Assembly (NCBI GenBank): GCA_016714815.1
Contig: JADKBZ010000032.1
Coordinates: 124,001-188,000 of the forward strand
Source of the DNA: Holophagales bacterium
GTDB taxonomy: Bacteria > Acidobacteriota > Thermoanaerobaculia > UBA5066
Length of the DNA stretch: 64,000 bases
Direction of reading: 5' to 3'
Part shown: positions 35,097 through 44,074 of the stretch, piece after piece
Layout of the letters: every line of letters begins with the position of its first letter
Numbering within the stretch: position 1 is the first letter of the stretch
Notes under the pieces: model-generated
What the model was told of the DNA's origin: nothing
Databases searched by the model: none
The model's input: only the letters and a program-made list of their open reading frames with translations
Made by a program: the position numbers and the translations under genes

Positions 35097-36506
35097 ATGA
35101 GCGAGAAGAGGCTTTTCACGGAGCTGTTCGTTCCTGCGGGGGGAGACGCCTCCCGGCCCGCCGAGATCCTCGTGGAGGGGGGGCGGATCGCGGCGGTCGC
35201 CTCTCCCGGAGAGGTTTCGAGAGACCTCGTGGAGGTCGTGAGCCTGGGCGGGCGCCTCGTCCTGCCGGGGGCGATCGACGGGCACGTTCACTTCGACGAC
35301 CCCGGATTCACGCACCGCGAGACGTTCGAGACCGGGACGCGGGCCGCCGCGGCCGGCGGTGTGACGACGGTGGTCGACATGCCGTGCACGTCGCTCCCGC
35401 CCGTCACGAGCGCCGCGAACCTCCGCAGCAAGCTCGCGATCGTCGCGCCGAAGGCGCACGTCGACTTCATGTTCTGGGGGGGCGTTTCGGGAAACTCGAT
35501 CTGCGAGGAGAGCTGGCGGCGGGACGTGGCGGACCTCGTCTCGGAAGGGGTTGCAGCGTTCAAGCTCTACCTCCTCTCGGGGATGGAGACGTACAGAGAC
35601 CTCTCGCCCGACGAGATCCGCGACGTCCTCGAAGAGCTCGTCCCGCACGGGCTCCCGGCAGGTATCCACGCCGAGGAGCGCGCGCTCGTCCTCGAGGCGA
35701 CGAGGCGGCTGCGCGGGACCGGCGCCGGCGCACCGCGCGACTACGCCGATTCGCGGCCGCCGGAGGCGGAGCGGGCGGCCGTCGCGACGATGCGGCGGCT
35801 CTGCCGCGAGACCGGCGCGCGCGTCCACATCGTCCACCTCGCCTCGGGTGCGGCGCTCGCCGAGGTCGAGGCGGCGCGGCGCGAGGGGCTGCCGTTCTCC
35901 GCCGAGACCTGCCCCCACTACCTCGCCTTCACCGGGGACGACCTCGAGAGCCAGGGCGCGGTTCTGAAGACGGCTCCGGTCGTGAAGGGGGCCGCCGACC
36001 GGGACGCGCTCTGGCGAGGGCTCGCCGACGGGAGTCTCCAGCACGTCGCGACGGACCACGCGGCGGCCGAGTGGCCTCGCGAGAAGACGACCGGCTCGAT
36101 CTGGAGCGACTACGGCGGCGTTCCGGGGGTGGAGCTGATGGTGCCGTACCTCTACTCGGAGGGTGTGAGAAAGGGACGGATCACGCTCGAGAGGATGGTC
36201 GAGCTCGTCTCGTCCGAACCCGCCCGGTTCTTTGGTCTGACCGGGAGGAAAGGCCGGCTGGAGCCGGGCTTCGACGCCGACTTCTGCGTTCTCGACCCGA
36301 AGGGGTCCTGGACGGTCGAGGCCGAGCGGCTTCACAACCTGAATCGCTACACGCCCTTTGCGGGGTGGACGTTCGCGGGACGGGTCGTGGCGACCGGCGT
36401 GAGGGGATCGATCGTCTACGAGCGCCGGGACGACGGTAGCGAGACGTTCCTTCCGCCCGGGACGGGGCGATTCCTGAAACGCGAATCGCGAGCCGCGGGG
36501 AGCTGA
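35097..36506 (+). CDS. Allantoinase/dihydropyrimidinase-type amidohydrolase
   Basis: The 469-aa product is a cyclic amidohydrolase. It has the metal-binding DGHVHFDDPGFTHRE (His-x-His), AAFKLYLLSG with the lysine that is carboxylated to bridge two zincs, HAEE and HIVHLAS histidines, and ATDHA near the end of the barrel. The DPGxxHRE and C-terminal LNRYTPFAGWTF signatures favour allantoinase (AllB) over dihydroorotase. No other purine-degradation genes are in view, so substrate is open (allantoin, hydantoins). The ATG at 35097 is used because the conserved N-terminal beta-sandwich begins right after it. Confidence 0.87.
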   Translation: MSEKRLFTELFVPAGGDASRPAEILVEGGRIAAVASPGEVSRDLVEVVSLGGRLVLPGAIDGHVHFDDPGFTHRETFETGTRAAAAGGVTTVVDMPCTSLPPVTSAANLRSKLAIVAPKAHVDFMFWGGVSGNSICEESWRRDVADLVSEGVAAFKLYLLSGMETYRDLSPDEIRDVLEELVPHGLPAGIHAEERALVLEATRRLRGTGAGAPRDYADSRPPEAERAAVATMRRLCRETGARVHIVHLASGAALAEVEAARREGLPFSAETCPHYLAFTGDDLESQGAVLKTAPVVKGAADRDALWRGLADGSLQHVATDHAAAEWPREKTTGSIWSDYGGVPGVELMVPYLYSEGVRKGRITLERMVELVSSEPARFFGLTGRKGRLEPGFDADFCVLDPKGSWTVEAERLHNLNRYTPFAGWTFAGRVVATGVRGSIVYERRDDGSETFLPPGTGRFLKRESRAAGS

Positions 36507-36632
36507 GTTTCCGTCGGCCGGTTCCCGCCCTCACGGTGGGTCCGGTCGACCCGGGGAAGCGGTTCAGAAGACGAACAGCGCCTTGCCGATGCCGGCGTGT
36601 TAACGCGGACCTGTCGGTCCCGCCCGACGAAC

Positions 36633-36646
36633 TGATTCTGGTCAAT
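36633..36646 (+). promoter_or_regulatory. FNR/DNR-family binding site upstream of the cytochrome operon
   Basis: CTGAT-TCTG-GTCAA matches the DNR/NnrR-type consensus TTGAT-N4-GTCAA at nine of ten fixed positions. It lies 94 bases before the cytochrome start codon. It suggests control by low oxygen or nitrogen oxides; the regulator is not in the window. The rest of the 233-base gap (36507-36739) shows no clear element. Confidence 0.5.
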
Positions 36647-36739
36647 GTGCATCAGTCGGAATGACGTGCCCGCTTCATGCGGCCTGATGGAATTCGGACT
36701 ACTGTCGGGCCACTTTTCCAGAGCGGAAGGGGGGCGCCG

Positions 36740-37219
36740 GTGAAAGATCGTCCGTGGGGTCACGCCACACACATGCTTCGAATGGGAGGTCTGTTCGTCG
36801 CCGGCATCGTTCTCTTCCTGATCGCCCGGTGGGCCTTCGTGCCCGAGGGTTTCGGAGAGCTCGGGCACTACCGGACCGGCGCCCTCGCCGACAACCGGGT
36901 GAAGAAGCCGGTCTTCGCAGGCCGGGCGGCGTGTGCCGACTGTCACACGGACGAGGCGGGCTGGCTGAAGGGCGGGCCTCACAAGGGTGTCGGGTGCGAA
37001 GCGTGCCACGGGGCGCTCGGCGCGCACGCGTCCGGCGAGTCCGACGTGAAGCCGGTCCGGCCAGACCCCGCGAAGCTCTGCCTCGTCTGTCACCTGCCGA
37101 ACGTCTCGAAACCGGCGACGTTCAAGCAGATCGACCCGAAGGACCACATGGACGGGGCCGGGAAGTGCGGCGAGTGTCACGATCCCCACTCTCCCGACAA
37201 GGAGCCGAAGAAGCCATGA
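36740..37219 (+). CDS. Membrane-anchored tetraheme cytochrome c
   Basis: The 159-aa product starts at GTG 36740, preceded by GGAAGGGGGG. A signal anchor covers about residues 13-33 (RMGGLFVAGIVLFLIARWAF). Four CxxCH heme sites follow: CADCH, CEACH, CLVCH and CGECH. Scattered His residues (GPHKG, GALGAHASG) could be distal ligands. It should stand on the periplasmic side of the membrane and pass electrons to or from the ferredoxin and NrfD proteins encoded after it, with which it overlaps (ATGA). The layout resembles DsrJ-DsrO-DsrP, but DsrMK are absent and there are four hemes, not three. Confidence 0.88.
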   Translation: MKDRPWGHATHMLRMGGLFVAGIVLFLIARWAFVPEGFGELGHYRTGALADNRVKKPVFAGRAACADCHTDEAGWLKGGPHKGVGCEACHGALGAHASGESDVKPVRPDPAKLCLVCHLPNVSKPATFKQIDPKDHMDGAGKCGECHDPHSPDKEPKKP

Positions 37220-37980
37220 GCACCGATCGGAGACAGTTCCTTTCCGCTTTCGGGAAGCTCCTGATCCTCACTCCGGCCGCCGCCGCCGCGTGGGAATACG
37301 TCGAGGCCGGAAAGGCCGAGGAGGCCCCGGGCTACCGCACCGCTGACCACTGGTGGGCGATGGTGATCGACATCGAGAAGTGCATCGGCTGCGGGAACTG
37401 CGTGCGGGCCTGCAAGACGGAGAACGACGTTCCCCTCGAGCCGGAGTACTTCAGAACCTGGGTCGAGCGTTACCACGTGCCGGAAGGCGTCTCGGAGCAC
37501 CCGGACGTCGACTCGCCGAACGGCGGCTACGACGGCTTCCCCGAGAAGTACCGTCCGGGAGACGGGGCCAAGAGCTTCTTCGTCCCCAAGATCTGCAATC
37601 ACTGCGCGAGCTCCCCGTGCGTCCAGGTCTGCCCGGTCGGAGCGACGTTCGAGAGCCCGGACGGCGTCGTCCTCGTCGACAAGAGCTACTGTCTCGGCTG
37701 CCGCTACTGCGTACAGGCCTGCCCCTACGGCTGCCGGTACATCGACCCGAGGACGGAGACCGTCGACAAGTGCACCTTCTGCTACCACCGGATCACGAAG
37801 GGGCTGACGACGGCCTGCTGCGAGACGTGTCCGACGGGCGCCAGGCAGCTCGGCGACCTGAAGAACCCGAAGGACCCGATCCACGAGTTCCTCCGGACGC
37901 ACAAGGTCCAGGTGCTCAAGCCCCAGATGGCGACCGGGTCGAAGACCTGGTATTCCGGCCTCGACGGGTCGGTGCGGTGA
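37216..37980 (+). CDS. Tat-exported four-cluster ferredoxin subunit (DsrO/HybA/TtrB-like)
   Basis: The 254-aa product begins with a twin-arginine signal (TDRRQFLSAFGKLLILTPAA). Cysteine groups for four [4Fe-4S] clusters are present: CIGCGNCVRAC, CNHCASSPCVQVCP, CLGCRYCVQACP and CTFCYHR...CCETCPTG. Members of this family sit in the periplasm and link an NrfD quinol-oxidising subunit to a catalytic or cytochrome partner. It overlaps the cytochrome stop and is 10 bases ahead of nrfD, so the three form one operon. No molybdopterin catalytic subunit is nearby, leaving the terminal acceptor unknown. Confidence 0.9.
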   Translation: MSTDRRQFLSAFGKLLILTPAAAAAWEYVEAGKAEEAPGYRTADHWWAMVIDIEKCIGCGNCVRACKTENDVPLEPEYFRTWVERYHVPEGVSEHPDVDSPNGGYDGFPEKYRPGDGAKSFFVPKICNHCASSPCVQVCPVGATFESPDGVVLVDKSYCLGCRYCVQACPYGCRYIDPRTETVDKCTFCYHRITKGLTTACCETCPTGARQLGDLKNPKDPIHEFLRTHKVQVLKPQMATGSKTWYSGLDGSVR

Positions 37981-37990
37981 GGAGACGGTC

Positions 37991-39166
37991 GTGCACGAGA
38001 GCCTGACGAGCCTGGTCCAGGGGTTCATGTACCCCAACGAGGTCGAGCTCCAGTGGAGCGTCCTCGTCGTCCTCTACCCGTACCTCACCGGCCTCGTGGC
38101 GGGGGCGTTCATCCTCGCCTCGCTCGAGCGCGTCTTCCGGGTGGAGGCGGTCAAGCCCACCTACCGCCTCGCCCTCCTGACCGCGCTCGCGTTCCTCATC
38201 GTCGCCCCGCTCCCGCTGCAGCTCCATCTCGGTCACCCGGAGCGCTCCCTGGAGATGTACCTGACGCCGCACACGTCGTCGGCGATGGCGATGTTCGGGT
38301 TCGTCTACCTCTGGTACCTGATGGCCGTCCTCGTCCTCGAGATCTGGCTCGACTACCGGGCCGACATCGTGACGACGGCGCGGGCGTCGAAGGGGCTGAA
38401 GCGCCAGCTCTACCGCGCGATGGCCCTCTGGAGCGACGACCTGAGCGAGGAGTCTCGCCGCCTCGACGACAAGGTCGGCTACATCCTCACCATCATCGGG
38501 ATCCCGTCGGCGTTCCTGCTCCACGGCTACGTCGGGTTCATCTTCGGGTCGATCAAGGCGAACCCCTGGTGGTCGACGCCCCTGATGCCGATCGTCTTCC
38601 TCTTCTCGGCGATCGTCTCCGGAATCGCTCTCGTCCTCCTGATGTACATGGCGACGTGCGTGGCGAAAAGGGTCCCCATCGACATGCGCTGCGTCGACAC
38701 GATCGCGAAGTACCTCTTCTACGCCTTCATCATCGACTTCACCCTCGAGGGGATCGACCTCCTCCACCGGATGTACGAGGCGGACGAGTCGTTCAAGAGC
38801 CTCGACTTCATGGTGAAGACGAAGCTCTTCGTCTCCCAGATCCTCCTGCAGGTCATCTTCGGCGGGCTGGTGCCGATCCTCCTGCTGGCGATCACCCAGG
38901 TGGTGAAGCTCTCGGAGCAGGCCCGGAAGGCGATCTACGCGGTGTGCGGGGCCCTCACGCTCGTCGGAATCCTGGCGATGCGCTGGAACGTCGTCATCGG
39001 GGGCCAGCTCTTCTCGAAGAGCTTCCTCGGGTACACGACCTACAAGATGGACTTCGCCACGAAGGAGGGGCTGCTGCCGGCCATCCTCCTGATGATCCTG
39101 CCGTTCGTCATCCTCGCGGTCCTCGTCAAATTGCTTCCTCCCTGGCAAGAGGCGGAAACGGAATAG
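37991..39166 (+). CDS. NrfD/PsrC-family quinol-interacting membrane subunit
   Basis: The 391-aa product starts at GTG 37991. It has eight to ten transmembrane helices. Conserved features of the NrfD family are YPYLTGLVAGAFILASLERV in the first helices, PLQLHLGHPERSLEMYLTPH, GIPSAFLLHGYVGFIFGSIK and NVVIGGQLFSKSFLGYTTY near the end. It should oxidise or reduce quinol in the inner membrane and exchange electrons with the FeS protein. It is closer in feel to HybB/DsrP (about 390 aa) than to short NrfD (about 320 aa). Confidence 0.9.
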   Translation: MHESLTSLVQGFMYPNEVELQWSVLVVLYPYLTGLVAGAFILASLERVFRVEAVKPTYRLALLTALAFLIVAPLPLQLHLGHPERSLEMYLTPHTSSAMAMFGFVYLWYLMAVLVLEIWLDYRADIVTTARASKGLKRQLYRAMALWSDDLSEESRRLDDKVGYILTIIGIPSAFLLHGYVGFIFGSIKANPWWSTPLMPIVFLFSAIVSGIALVLLMYMATCVAKRVPIDMRCVDTIAKYLFYAFIIDFTLEGIDLLHRMYEADESFKSLDFMVKTKLFVSQILLQVIFGGLVPILLLAITQVVKLSEQARKAIYAVCGALTLVGILAMRWNVVIGGQLFSKSFLGYTTYKMDFATKEGLLPAILLMILPFVILAVLVKLLPPWQEAETE

Positions 39167-39206
39167 CGTCCGGGCGGGAATCCGCCCGGCGATCGGAGGC
39201 GACGAA

Positions 39207-40937
39207 GTGACCGACCGCGTCGATCTCCTGGAAGAACGAGTTGCGGCGCTCGCGACGGCCGTCGCGGCGCTCGAAACCCGCCTGGCGGGGCTAGAGCGCG
39301 GGACGGAGTCCGGCCCGCGGGTTCGTGAGGAGCGGGAGGCCTCGGACGCGGCAGGGGCCGCTGCCGAGGCCGGCGTCGCGGCGCCTCCCCGGGCCTCGGG
39401 CGCCGCGCCGATGGCCCTCGCGGGCCGCGCCTTCCTCGGCATCGGCGGTGCCTACCTCTTCCGGGCCCTGACGGAGGCGGGGACCCTCCCGCACCTCGCC
39501 GGAGTCGCTCTCGGCCTGGTCTACGCGGGCGCCTGGATTCTCGCGGCGGAGCACAGCGGCCGGGCCGGCCAGCGGGCGGAGGCGACGCTTCACGCCTTCC
39601 TTTCCCTCGCCGTGGCGCTCCCTCTCCTGTGGGAGACGACGGTGCGCATGCGGGCGTTGCCACCGGTCGGGGCCGCCGTGCTCCTCCTCGGGATCGGGGC
39701 GGCGGTTTTCGCCGTCGCCTGGCGCCGCGACCTCGCGAGCGTCGCCTGGGCGGCGACCCTCGGCGCGGTCGGGACCGCGTGGGGTCTTCTCCTCGCGACG
39801 GCCCGGATCGAGCTCTTCACCCTCCTCCTCATCGCCTTCGGCGCGGCCACGCTCTGGGCGACCTACGGCCGGCGCTGGCACGGGCTGCGCTGGCCGGCCG
39901 CCGTCGCGGCGGACCTCGCGGTCCTGACGCTGGTCTACCTCGGCAGCCGTCCGGGCGGGCCACCCCAGGCGTACGCGGGTCTCTCGCCCGGCCGCTGCGT
40001 CTTCGTGGCCCTTCTCCTCTTCGTCGTCTACGCGGGGAGCTTCGCCGCGCGGACGCTGGCGCGGCGCCGGGACGTGAACGTCTTCGAGGTCTTCCAGACC
40101 GCCGCGGTCCTGGCTGCCGGATACGGCGGGGCGGTGCGTCTCTCGAATGCGGCCGGAACGGGGGAGGGCGTCCTCGGCGTGGCGGCGCTCGTCCTCTCGG
40201 CGCTCGCCTACGCCGCGGCCTTCGGCTTCCTGGAGCGCGACGCAGCCGGCGGACGGAACTTCCTCTTCTTCTCGTCGCTCGGTCTCGTCCTCGCCCTGAC
40301 CGGTGGAGGCCTGCTCGCGACGGGCCCCGGCCTCGCGTTCGTCTGGGTCCTGTTCGGGCTCGGCGCGGCCGTCCTCGGAGCGAGGTTCGGGCGACGCTCT
40401 CTCCTGGTGCACGGTGCGCTGTATCTCCTGGCGGCCTGCGTCCCGTCCGGGCTCTTTGCGGCCGCCCTGTCCGCCTTCACTCGTCCCGTCGGATCGGTTC
40501 CGGTTCGGATGGGCGCCGCATCCGCCGCCGTGGCGCTCGCCGCAGCGTTCTGCTGGATTCTCACGGTCCGCTGGCGGGGCGAGGAACCGGCGGGGGCCGG
40601 TTCCCGTCTCGCAGCCCTGGTCCTGATGGCGATCGCCGCCGCCGGGGCGGGGGCGGGTGCGGTCGAGCTCCTCGTGGCGTTTCTCCCGGCCGGGTCGGCG
40701 GTTCCGGCGCGGACGGCGGTGCTGGCGGCGGCCGCGGTGGCACTGGCGGCCCTTCGGGTCCGGACAGGCGTTGAGGAAGCCGGCTGGCTGGCGTGGGGCG
40801 TCCTCGGCGGAGCCTCCCTGAAGCTCTTCGTTCAGGACGTTCCGCAGGGGAGCCCCGCCGCGCTCTTCGCCGCGTTCGTCCTCTACGGGCTGGCGCTCCT
40901 GGCCGTGTCGAGGCTCGGGCGGCGGGAAAGCCCGTAG
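39207..40937 (+). CDS. DUF2339-like polytopic membrane protein
   Basis: The 576-aa product starts at GTG 39207. Residues 1-35 form a coiled coil (LLEERVAALATAVAALETRL). A linker and about 14 hydrophobic helices follow from residue 70 to the end. The coiled coil plus many-TM arrangement and the terminal LAWGVLGGASLKLFVQDVPQ are reminiscent of DUF2339 membrane proteins, which are longer (about 800-900 aa). Function is unknown. It is 40 bases after nrfD and may be read from the same transcript. Confidence 0.6.
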   Translation: MTDRVDLLEERVAALATAVAALETRLAGLERGTESGPRVREEREASDAAGAAAEAGVAAPPRASGAAPMALAGRAFLGIGGAYLFRALTEAGTLPHLAGVALGLVYAGAWILAAEHSGRAGQRAEATLHAFLSLAVALPLLWETTVRMRALPPVGAAVLLLGIGAAVFAVAWRRDLASVAWAATLGAVGTAWGLLLATARIELFTLLLIAFGAATLWATYGRRWHGLRWPAAVAADLAVLTLVYLGSRPGGPPQAYAGLSPGRCVFVALLLFVVYAGSFAARTLARRRDVNVFEVFQTAAVLAAGYGGAVRLSNAAGTGEGVLGVAALVLSALAYAAAFGFLERDAAGGRNFLFFSSLGLVLALTGGGLLATGPGLAFVWVLFGLGAAVLGARFGRRSLLVHGALYLLAACVPSGLFAAALSAFTRPVGSVPVRMGAASAAVALAAAFCWILTVRWRGEEPAGAGSRLAALVLMAIAAAGAGAGAVELLVAFLPAGSAVPARTAVLAAAAVALAALRVRTGVEEAGWLAWGVLGGASLKLFVQDVPQGSPAALFAAFVLYGLALLAVSRLGRRESP

Positions 40938-41132
40938 CCTCGCCGAGGCGGAGCGATCCGGCCTTGCGGGCGGCGGACTGCTCTTCTCCGAGACTGACTC
41001 GGATCTGAAGAACCCGAATTGACGAAACCTGGCTCGTGCGTGGAATGCCCGCTAAGTTCGACCTATGATGCCCGGTGATCGCAGCCTGCTGGAGAGAACC
41101 GCGGGCCGGCAAACACGCAGGAGGAAGAATCG

Positions 41133-41705
41133 ATGAAATCCTGGAGAACCTCCTCGGCTCTGGTTCTTGCGGCTTCCGTCGCAACGCTCATTTCGGGCTG
41201 CGGAGGACCGAAGGAGAGCCCCGCGGCCGGGAACGCTCCCGCGAAGGCCGATGCGGCCCCCGCTGCGAAGAAAGAAATCACGCTCGCCAAGGGATGGGAG
41301 ATCAAGGACGTCCTTTCGGCGGAGGAGGTCGGTGCCATCACCGGGGAGACGATGGCCGTCGTTCCAAGGCCCGACAGCAAGGCGGCGGAGGGAAGGCCGG
41401 CCGGCTCATACGAAGTGGCTGGGAAAGTGGCTTCGAATATCAACTTCTCAGCCGTCGTGGGCGGCGGAGAGAAGGAGTTCGAGGGCCACAAGCAGTGGGC
41501 GAATGCCGGATCCGTCCAGGACGTCTCAGGTCTCGGTGACAAGGCCTACGTGTGCGATGTCATGACCGGCGTCGCCGCGATCGTCGTACTTCAGGGGCAG
41601 GACGTCGTCCGGGTCGACTGGGACCCCAAGGTATACGGGAAGTTCGAAAAGGCCGATCTGGGCAAGAAGCTCGCCGGGAAGCTCCTGGAGAAGATTTACA
41701 GGTAG
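41133..41705 (+). CDS. Lipoprotein of unknown function
   Basis: The 190-aa product has a lipoprotein signal ending in the lipobox LISGC (Cys24). An Ala/Pro/Lys-rich linker follows to about residue 48. The folded part includes WEIKDVLSAEEVGAITGETM, YEVAGKVASNINFSAVVGGG and VSGLGDKAYVCDVMTGVAAI; this is like small substrate-sensing or protein-binding lipoproteins of the DUF3558 kind, but I cannot assign a family. AGGAGGAAG lies just before the ATG. A strong hairpin follows the stop. Confidence 0.7.
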   Translation: MKSWRTSSALVLAASVATLISGCGGPKESPAAGNAPAKADAAPAAKKEITLAKGWEIKDVLSAEEVGAITGETMAVVPRPDSKAAEGRPAGSYEVAGKVASNINFSAVVGGGEKEFEGHKQWANAGSVQDVSGLGDKAYVCDVMTGVAAIVVLQGQDVVRVDWDPKVYGKFEKADLGKKLAGKLLEKIYR

Positions 41706-41737
41706 GACTGCGGTCCTTCGCGACGTTGTGACGATCC

Positions 41738-41768
41738 GATGGGCGGCGCCGGGCCGGCGCCGCCCATC
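41738..41768 (+). terminator. Terminator after the lipoprotein gene
   Basis: GATGGGCGGCGCCG and CGGCGCCGCCCATC form a perfect 14-bp stem with a GGC loop, 33 bases past the stop at 41705. Confidence 0.65.
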
Positions 41769-41842
41769 GGGGGCCCTCGCGGCGGGGCCCGGCGCCCGGA
41801 AATCCCGACGGCCGCGACGGGCAACGGACTATCGATGGAGGC

Positions 41843-42112
41843 ATGAACGCCATGCGTAAGAAAGCGATCGTGCTCGCAGCTCTCCTGGCAACGTCCTCAT
41901 CCCTGGCTCTCGGCATTTCCAGCGCGCCGGCCGAGGACCCGCGCGCCGTGGAGCCGCCGGCAAAGGCCACGCCAAAGGCCGAGGCCCCGAAGAAGGCCCC
42001 GCCGAAGGTGGCGGCACCCGCCAGGCCGGAGGCGAAGAAGAGCAACCCCAGGGGGATGGAGGTGGAGCCGGTCGACTTCAAGCCGGTCCCTGAAAAGCCC
42101 AAGCCGCACTGA
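41843..42112 (+). CDS. Small secreted Pro/Lys/Ala-rich protein
   Basis: The 89-aa product has a signal peptide (MRKKAIVLAALLATSSSLAL, with Ala cleavage site near 30). The mature chain is low-complexity and basic (KATPKAEAPKKAPPKVAAPA), ending VDFKPVPEKPKPH. It resembles flexible periplasmic linkers; no domain is recognisable. AUG at 41843 or the second Met at 41852 could start. Downstream it meets a convergent gene. Confidence 0.5.
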   Translation: MNAMRKKAIVLAALLATSSSLALGISSAPAEDPRAVEPPAKATPKAEAPKKAPPKVAAPARPEAKKSNPRGMEVEPVDFKPVPEKPKPH

Positions 42113-42168
42113 GTCGGCGGCCCCTCCTTCAGGATCCGCGAATGCGGGGGCTTTCGGACGAGAAAGCG

Positions 42169-42726
42169 TCAGGGTCTTAGTGTGCCCAGAGTTCCGTAGT
42201 CGATCGCCTTGCGGAACTGCTCCGCCTCGCTGATGGGGAGCGTCCAGATCTCGTAGCTCACCGAGACGTTGTTCGGCAGCTTGTGGAGGACGCGGTGCTC
42301 GGCCCGGTTCCGCATGGGATTGCGGGTCGAGCGGGTGAGGGCCTTATGGCCGAGGACCTCGGTGACGGAAAAGGGTACTCCCTCCACCACCTGCTTGGCG
42401 GCCTTCGCCGGATCGTCGATCAGAACGGCTGGCCAGAGAGGCTTCCCGTCCGGCTTGATCCCGATCTGGATCTCGACGACCTCCTCCGCCCTGGAACCCT
42501 TCCTGTAGCGCCTCCGTGTGGTCAGCTCACTGCCGGCGACGGCGCTGTCCTGACCGATGGTCTCCTCCTCGACGATCGACCACCCCTTCGGCGGCGAAGG
42601 GAGAAACGGCTTCAGCGCCTCCGCTCTGGCTTTCAGCGTCGGCCCAGCGGCCCCGGCAGGAACGCTCGGGAGGGCGAGCAGAACACCAATGGCCAGGCAC
42701 GATGCAGTTCTCATCTCTCGAACCAT
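42169..42726 (-). CDS. Secreted protein of unknown function
   Basis: The 185-aa frame begins MVREMRTASC; Met5 (42714) is a good alternative. A signal peptide ends at about VPAGAAG. The mature part contains LKPFLPSPPKGWSIVEEETI, EVVEIQIGIKPDGKPLWPAV and GHKALTRSTRNPMRNRAEHR. The layout (small beta domain with a 'PPKGW' start) recalls periplasmic proteins that share a fold with the neighbour at 42769; both carry a GxK...KxxxL pattern. No catalytic motif is seen. Confidence 0.6.
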   Translation of the reverse strand: MVREMRTASCLAIGVLLALPSVPAGAAGPTLKARAEALKPFLPSPPKGWSIVEEETIGQDSAVAGSELTTRRRYRKGSRAEEVVEIQIGIKPDGKPLWPAVLIDDPAKAAKQVVEGVPFSVTEVLGHKALTRSTRNPMRNRAEHRVLHKLPNNVSVSYEIWTLPISEAEQFRKAIDYGTLGTLRP

Positions 42727-42768
42727 CCTTCTCGGTCGAATTCCGTCGGTGCCGGAGTTCCCGGCCGG

Positions 42769-43272
42769 CTACTCCTTCATCGTGGCCGCGATCCCGGCGA
42801 TGGCCTCCTGGGCCTCCTTCGCGAAGCCCGGGGAGAAGACGAAGCCGAGGACGACCTTGTCGCCTCCCTTCTTCGTGACGACGTAGATCTCCGCATTCGA
42901 CGGGGCCGGGATCTTCTTCTCGAGAGACTGGCCCTTCACCGGCTTCCCGAGAAAGGTCCTCTCCACCGGCTTTCCGGAGGCCGACGTGGCCAGGAAGGTC
43001 GTCTTCACGTAGTCGAGGAGCTCGGCGTCGCTCATCCCGGAGTCCTTGGGGAAGGCGACGGCGGTGAGGCTCACCTTCTCGCCGCCCGCCTTTGCGCCCG
43101 GCGGGTGGACGACGAGGAGAGCGTCGAGGCCCGCGGGCTGAGGCGCCGAGAAGGCGATCGGGGGAACGAACTTCAGGCCGTGGACCTCGACGGCGGCCGG
43201 CGGGCCGGCCACGGATGCGGGCGCAGCAGCGATGAGGGCGGCGGCGAAGACCAGAACGATGGGACGGGTCAT
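42769..43272 (-). CDS. Secreted protein of unknown function
   Basis: The 167-aa product starts at ATG 43272, with GGAGGAATG in front. The signal peptide is MTRPIVLVFAAALIAAAPAS. The mature part reads like a small beta-barrel or TbpB/DUF1795-type fold: GLKFVPPIAFSAPQPAGLDA, FLGKPVKGQSLEKKIPAPSN, EIYVVTKKGGDKVVLGFVFS. The end, GFAKEAQEAIAGIAATMKE, is a helix commonly seen closing such periplasmic domains. A longer upstream open frame lacks a start context and is not used. Confidence 0.65.
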   Translation of the reverse strand: MTRPIVLVFAAALIAAAPASVAGPPAAVEVHGLKFVPPIAFSAPQPAGLDALLVVHPPGAKAGGEKVSLTAVAFPKDSGMSDAELLDYVKTTFLATSASGKPVERTFLGKPVKGQSLEKKIPAPSNAEIYVVTKKGGDKVVLGFVFSPGFAKEAQEAIAGIAATMKE

Positions 43273-43331
43273 TCCATTCCTCCTTGTCGTCCGTACCGGC
43301 TTCCGTCGCCGGCTTCCTGTCGGTCGGTCGG

Positions 43332-43940
43332 CTATTCCTCGTGGCACTCGAGCGCGTCGCGCTCGAGGAGACCGGCGGTCGTCTGCTTTTTCCCGACGAA
43401 GCGCGTCAGGAGCCAGGCCGGGGAGCCCTCGTTGACGAGGCCGATGGCTTCGACCCAGTCCCCCTTGACGACAAAGCCCTTTCGAGGCGCCGGCGGAAGG
43501 GAGCCGACGATCAGGAACCGCGCCTTCGGCTCGATGACCCGGCATCGGAAGGCCGGCTTCCAGCCGTCCTTCGCGAACGTATCGCCGGGCCAGTTGGCGC
43601 CGCAGAAAGAGGCGATCCCCTTGGTCGTCTGCATGGTCACCAGCCCGCCCTTCGTCGTGAAGGTGACCGTTCCCTGCTCGTCGACGTACTCCCACTTCCC
43701 GTCGCCGGCGAATCCCGCGACGCCGATGCCGTCGCACAGGTGCGCGGTGGCACCGAAGACGGCGGAATAGGAGAAGGACAGGGTGTCCCCGGCGCGCATC
43801 AGGGCGAGCGGGCCGTGCTGTCCGTACCAGACGCCGGTGGGGTCGAAGCCACGGTCGTCGGGCGCCTGCCCGAGAGCGAAAGACGAGAAGAGAGCCACGA
43901 CGAGGACCGCTACGACGAGGACGGAACGCCGAGTGCTCAT
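43332..43940 (-). CDS. Secreted protein of unknown function
   Basis: The 202-aa product starts at ATG 43940 with a very good GGAGGTGAAG site; the frame continues upstream but the signal peptide (MSTRRSVLVVAVLVVALFSS) begins here. The mature part opens FDPTGVWYGQHGPLALMRAG, a lipocalin-like 'G-x-W' start, and alternates beta strands (LSFSYSAVFGATAHLCDGIG, GKWEYVDEQGTVTFTTKGGL). Four cysteines could form disulfides. It may be a lipocalin-like binding protein, with low certainty. Confidence 0.65.
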   Translation of the reverse strand: MSTRRSVLVVAVLVVALFSSFALGQAPDDRGFDPTGVWYGQHGPLALMRAGDTLSFSYSAVFGATAHLCDGIGVAGFAGDGKWEYVDEQGTVTFTTKGGLVTMQTTKGIASFCGANWPGDTFAKDGWKPAFRCRVIEPKARFLIVGSLPPAPRKGFVVKGDWVEAIGLVNEGSPAWLLTRFVGKKQTTAGLLERDALECHEE

Positions 43941-44074
43941 CTTCACCTCCGTGTCCGTCCGTCGCCGGACGGCGAGAGCCCGCATCGCCTCGCGCGGTCG
44001 TCCCCGGCTGTCTGCAATCCGATTGGAGAGCATAGCAGCAGCGGACTCGGGTAGGATTCCCGGAAGGCACTTCC

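Noticed and set aside
36601..36739. Possible small gene or RNA in the gap before the cytochrome operon
   Set aside because: No open frame with an SD and no stable extended fold seen; the FNR/DNR-like box explains the regulatory content.
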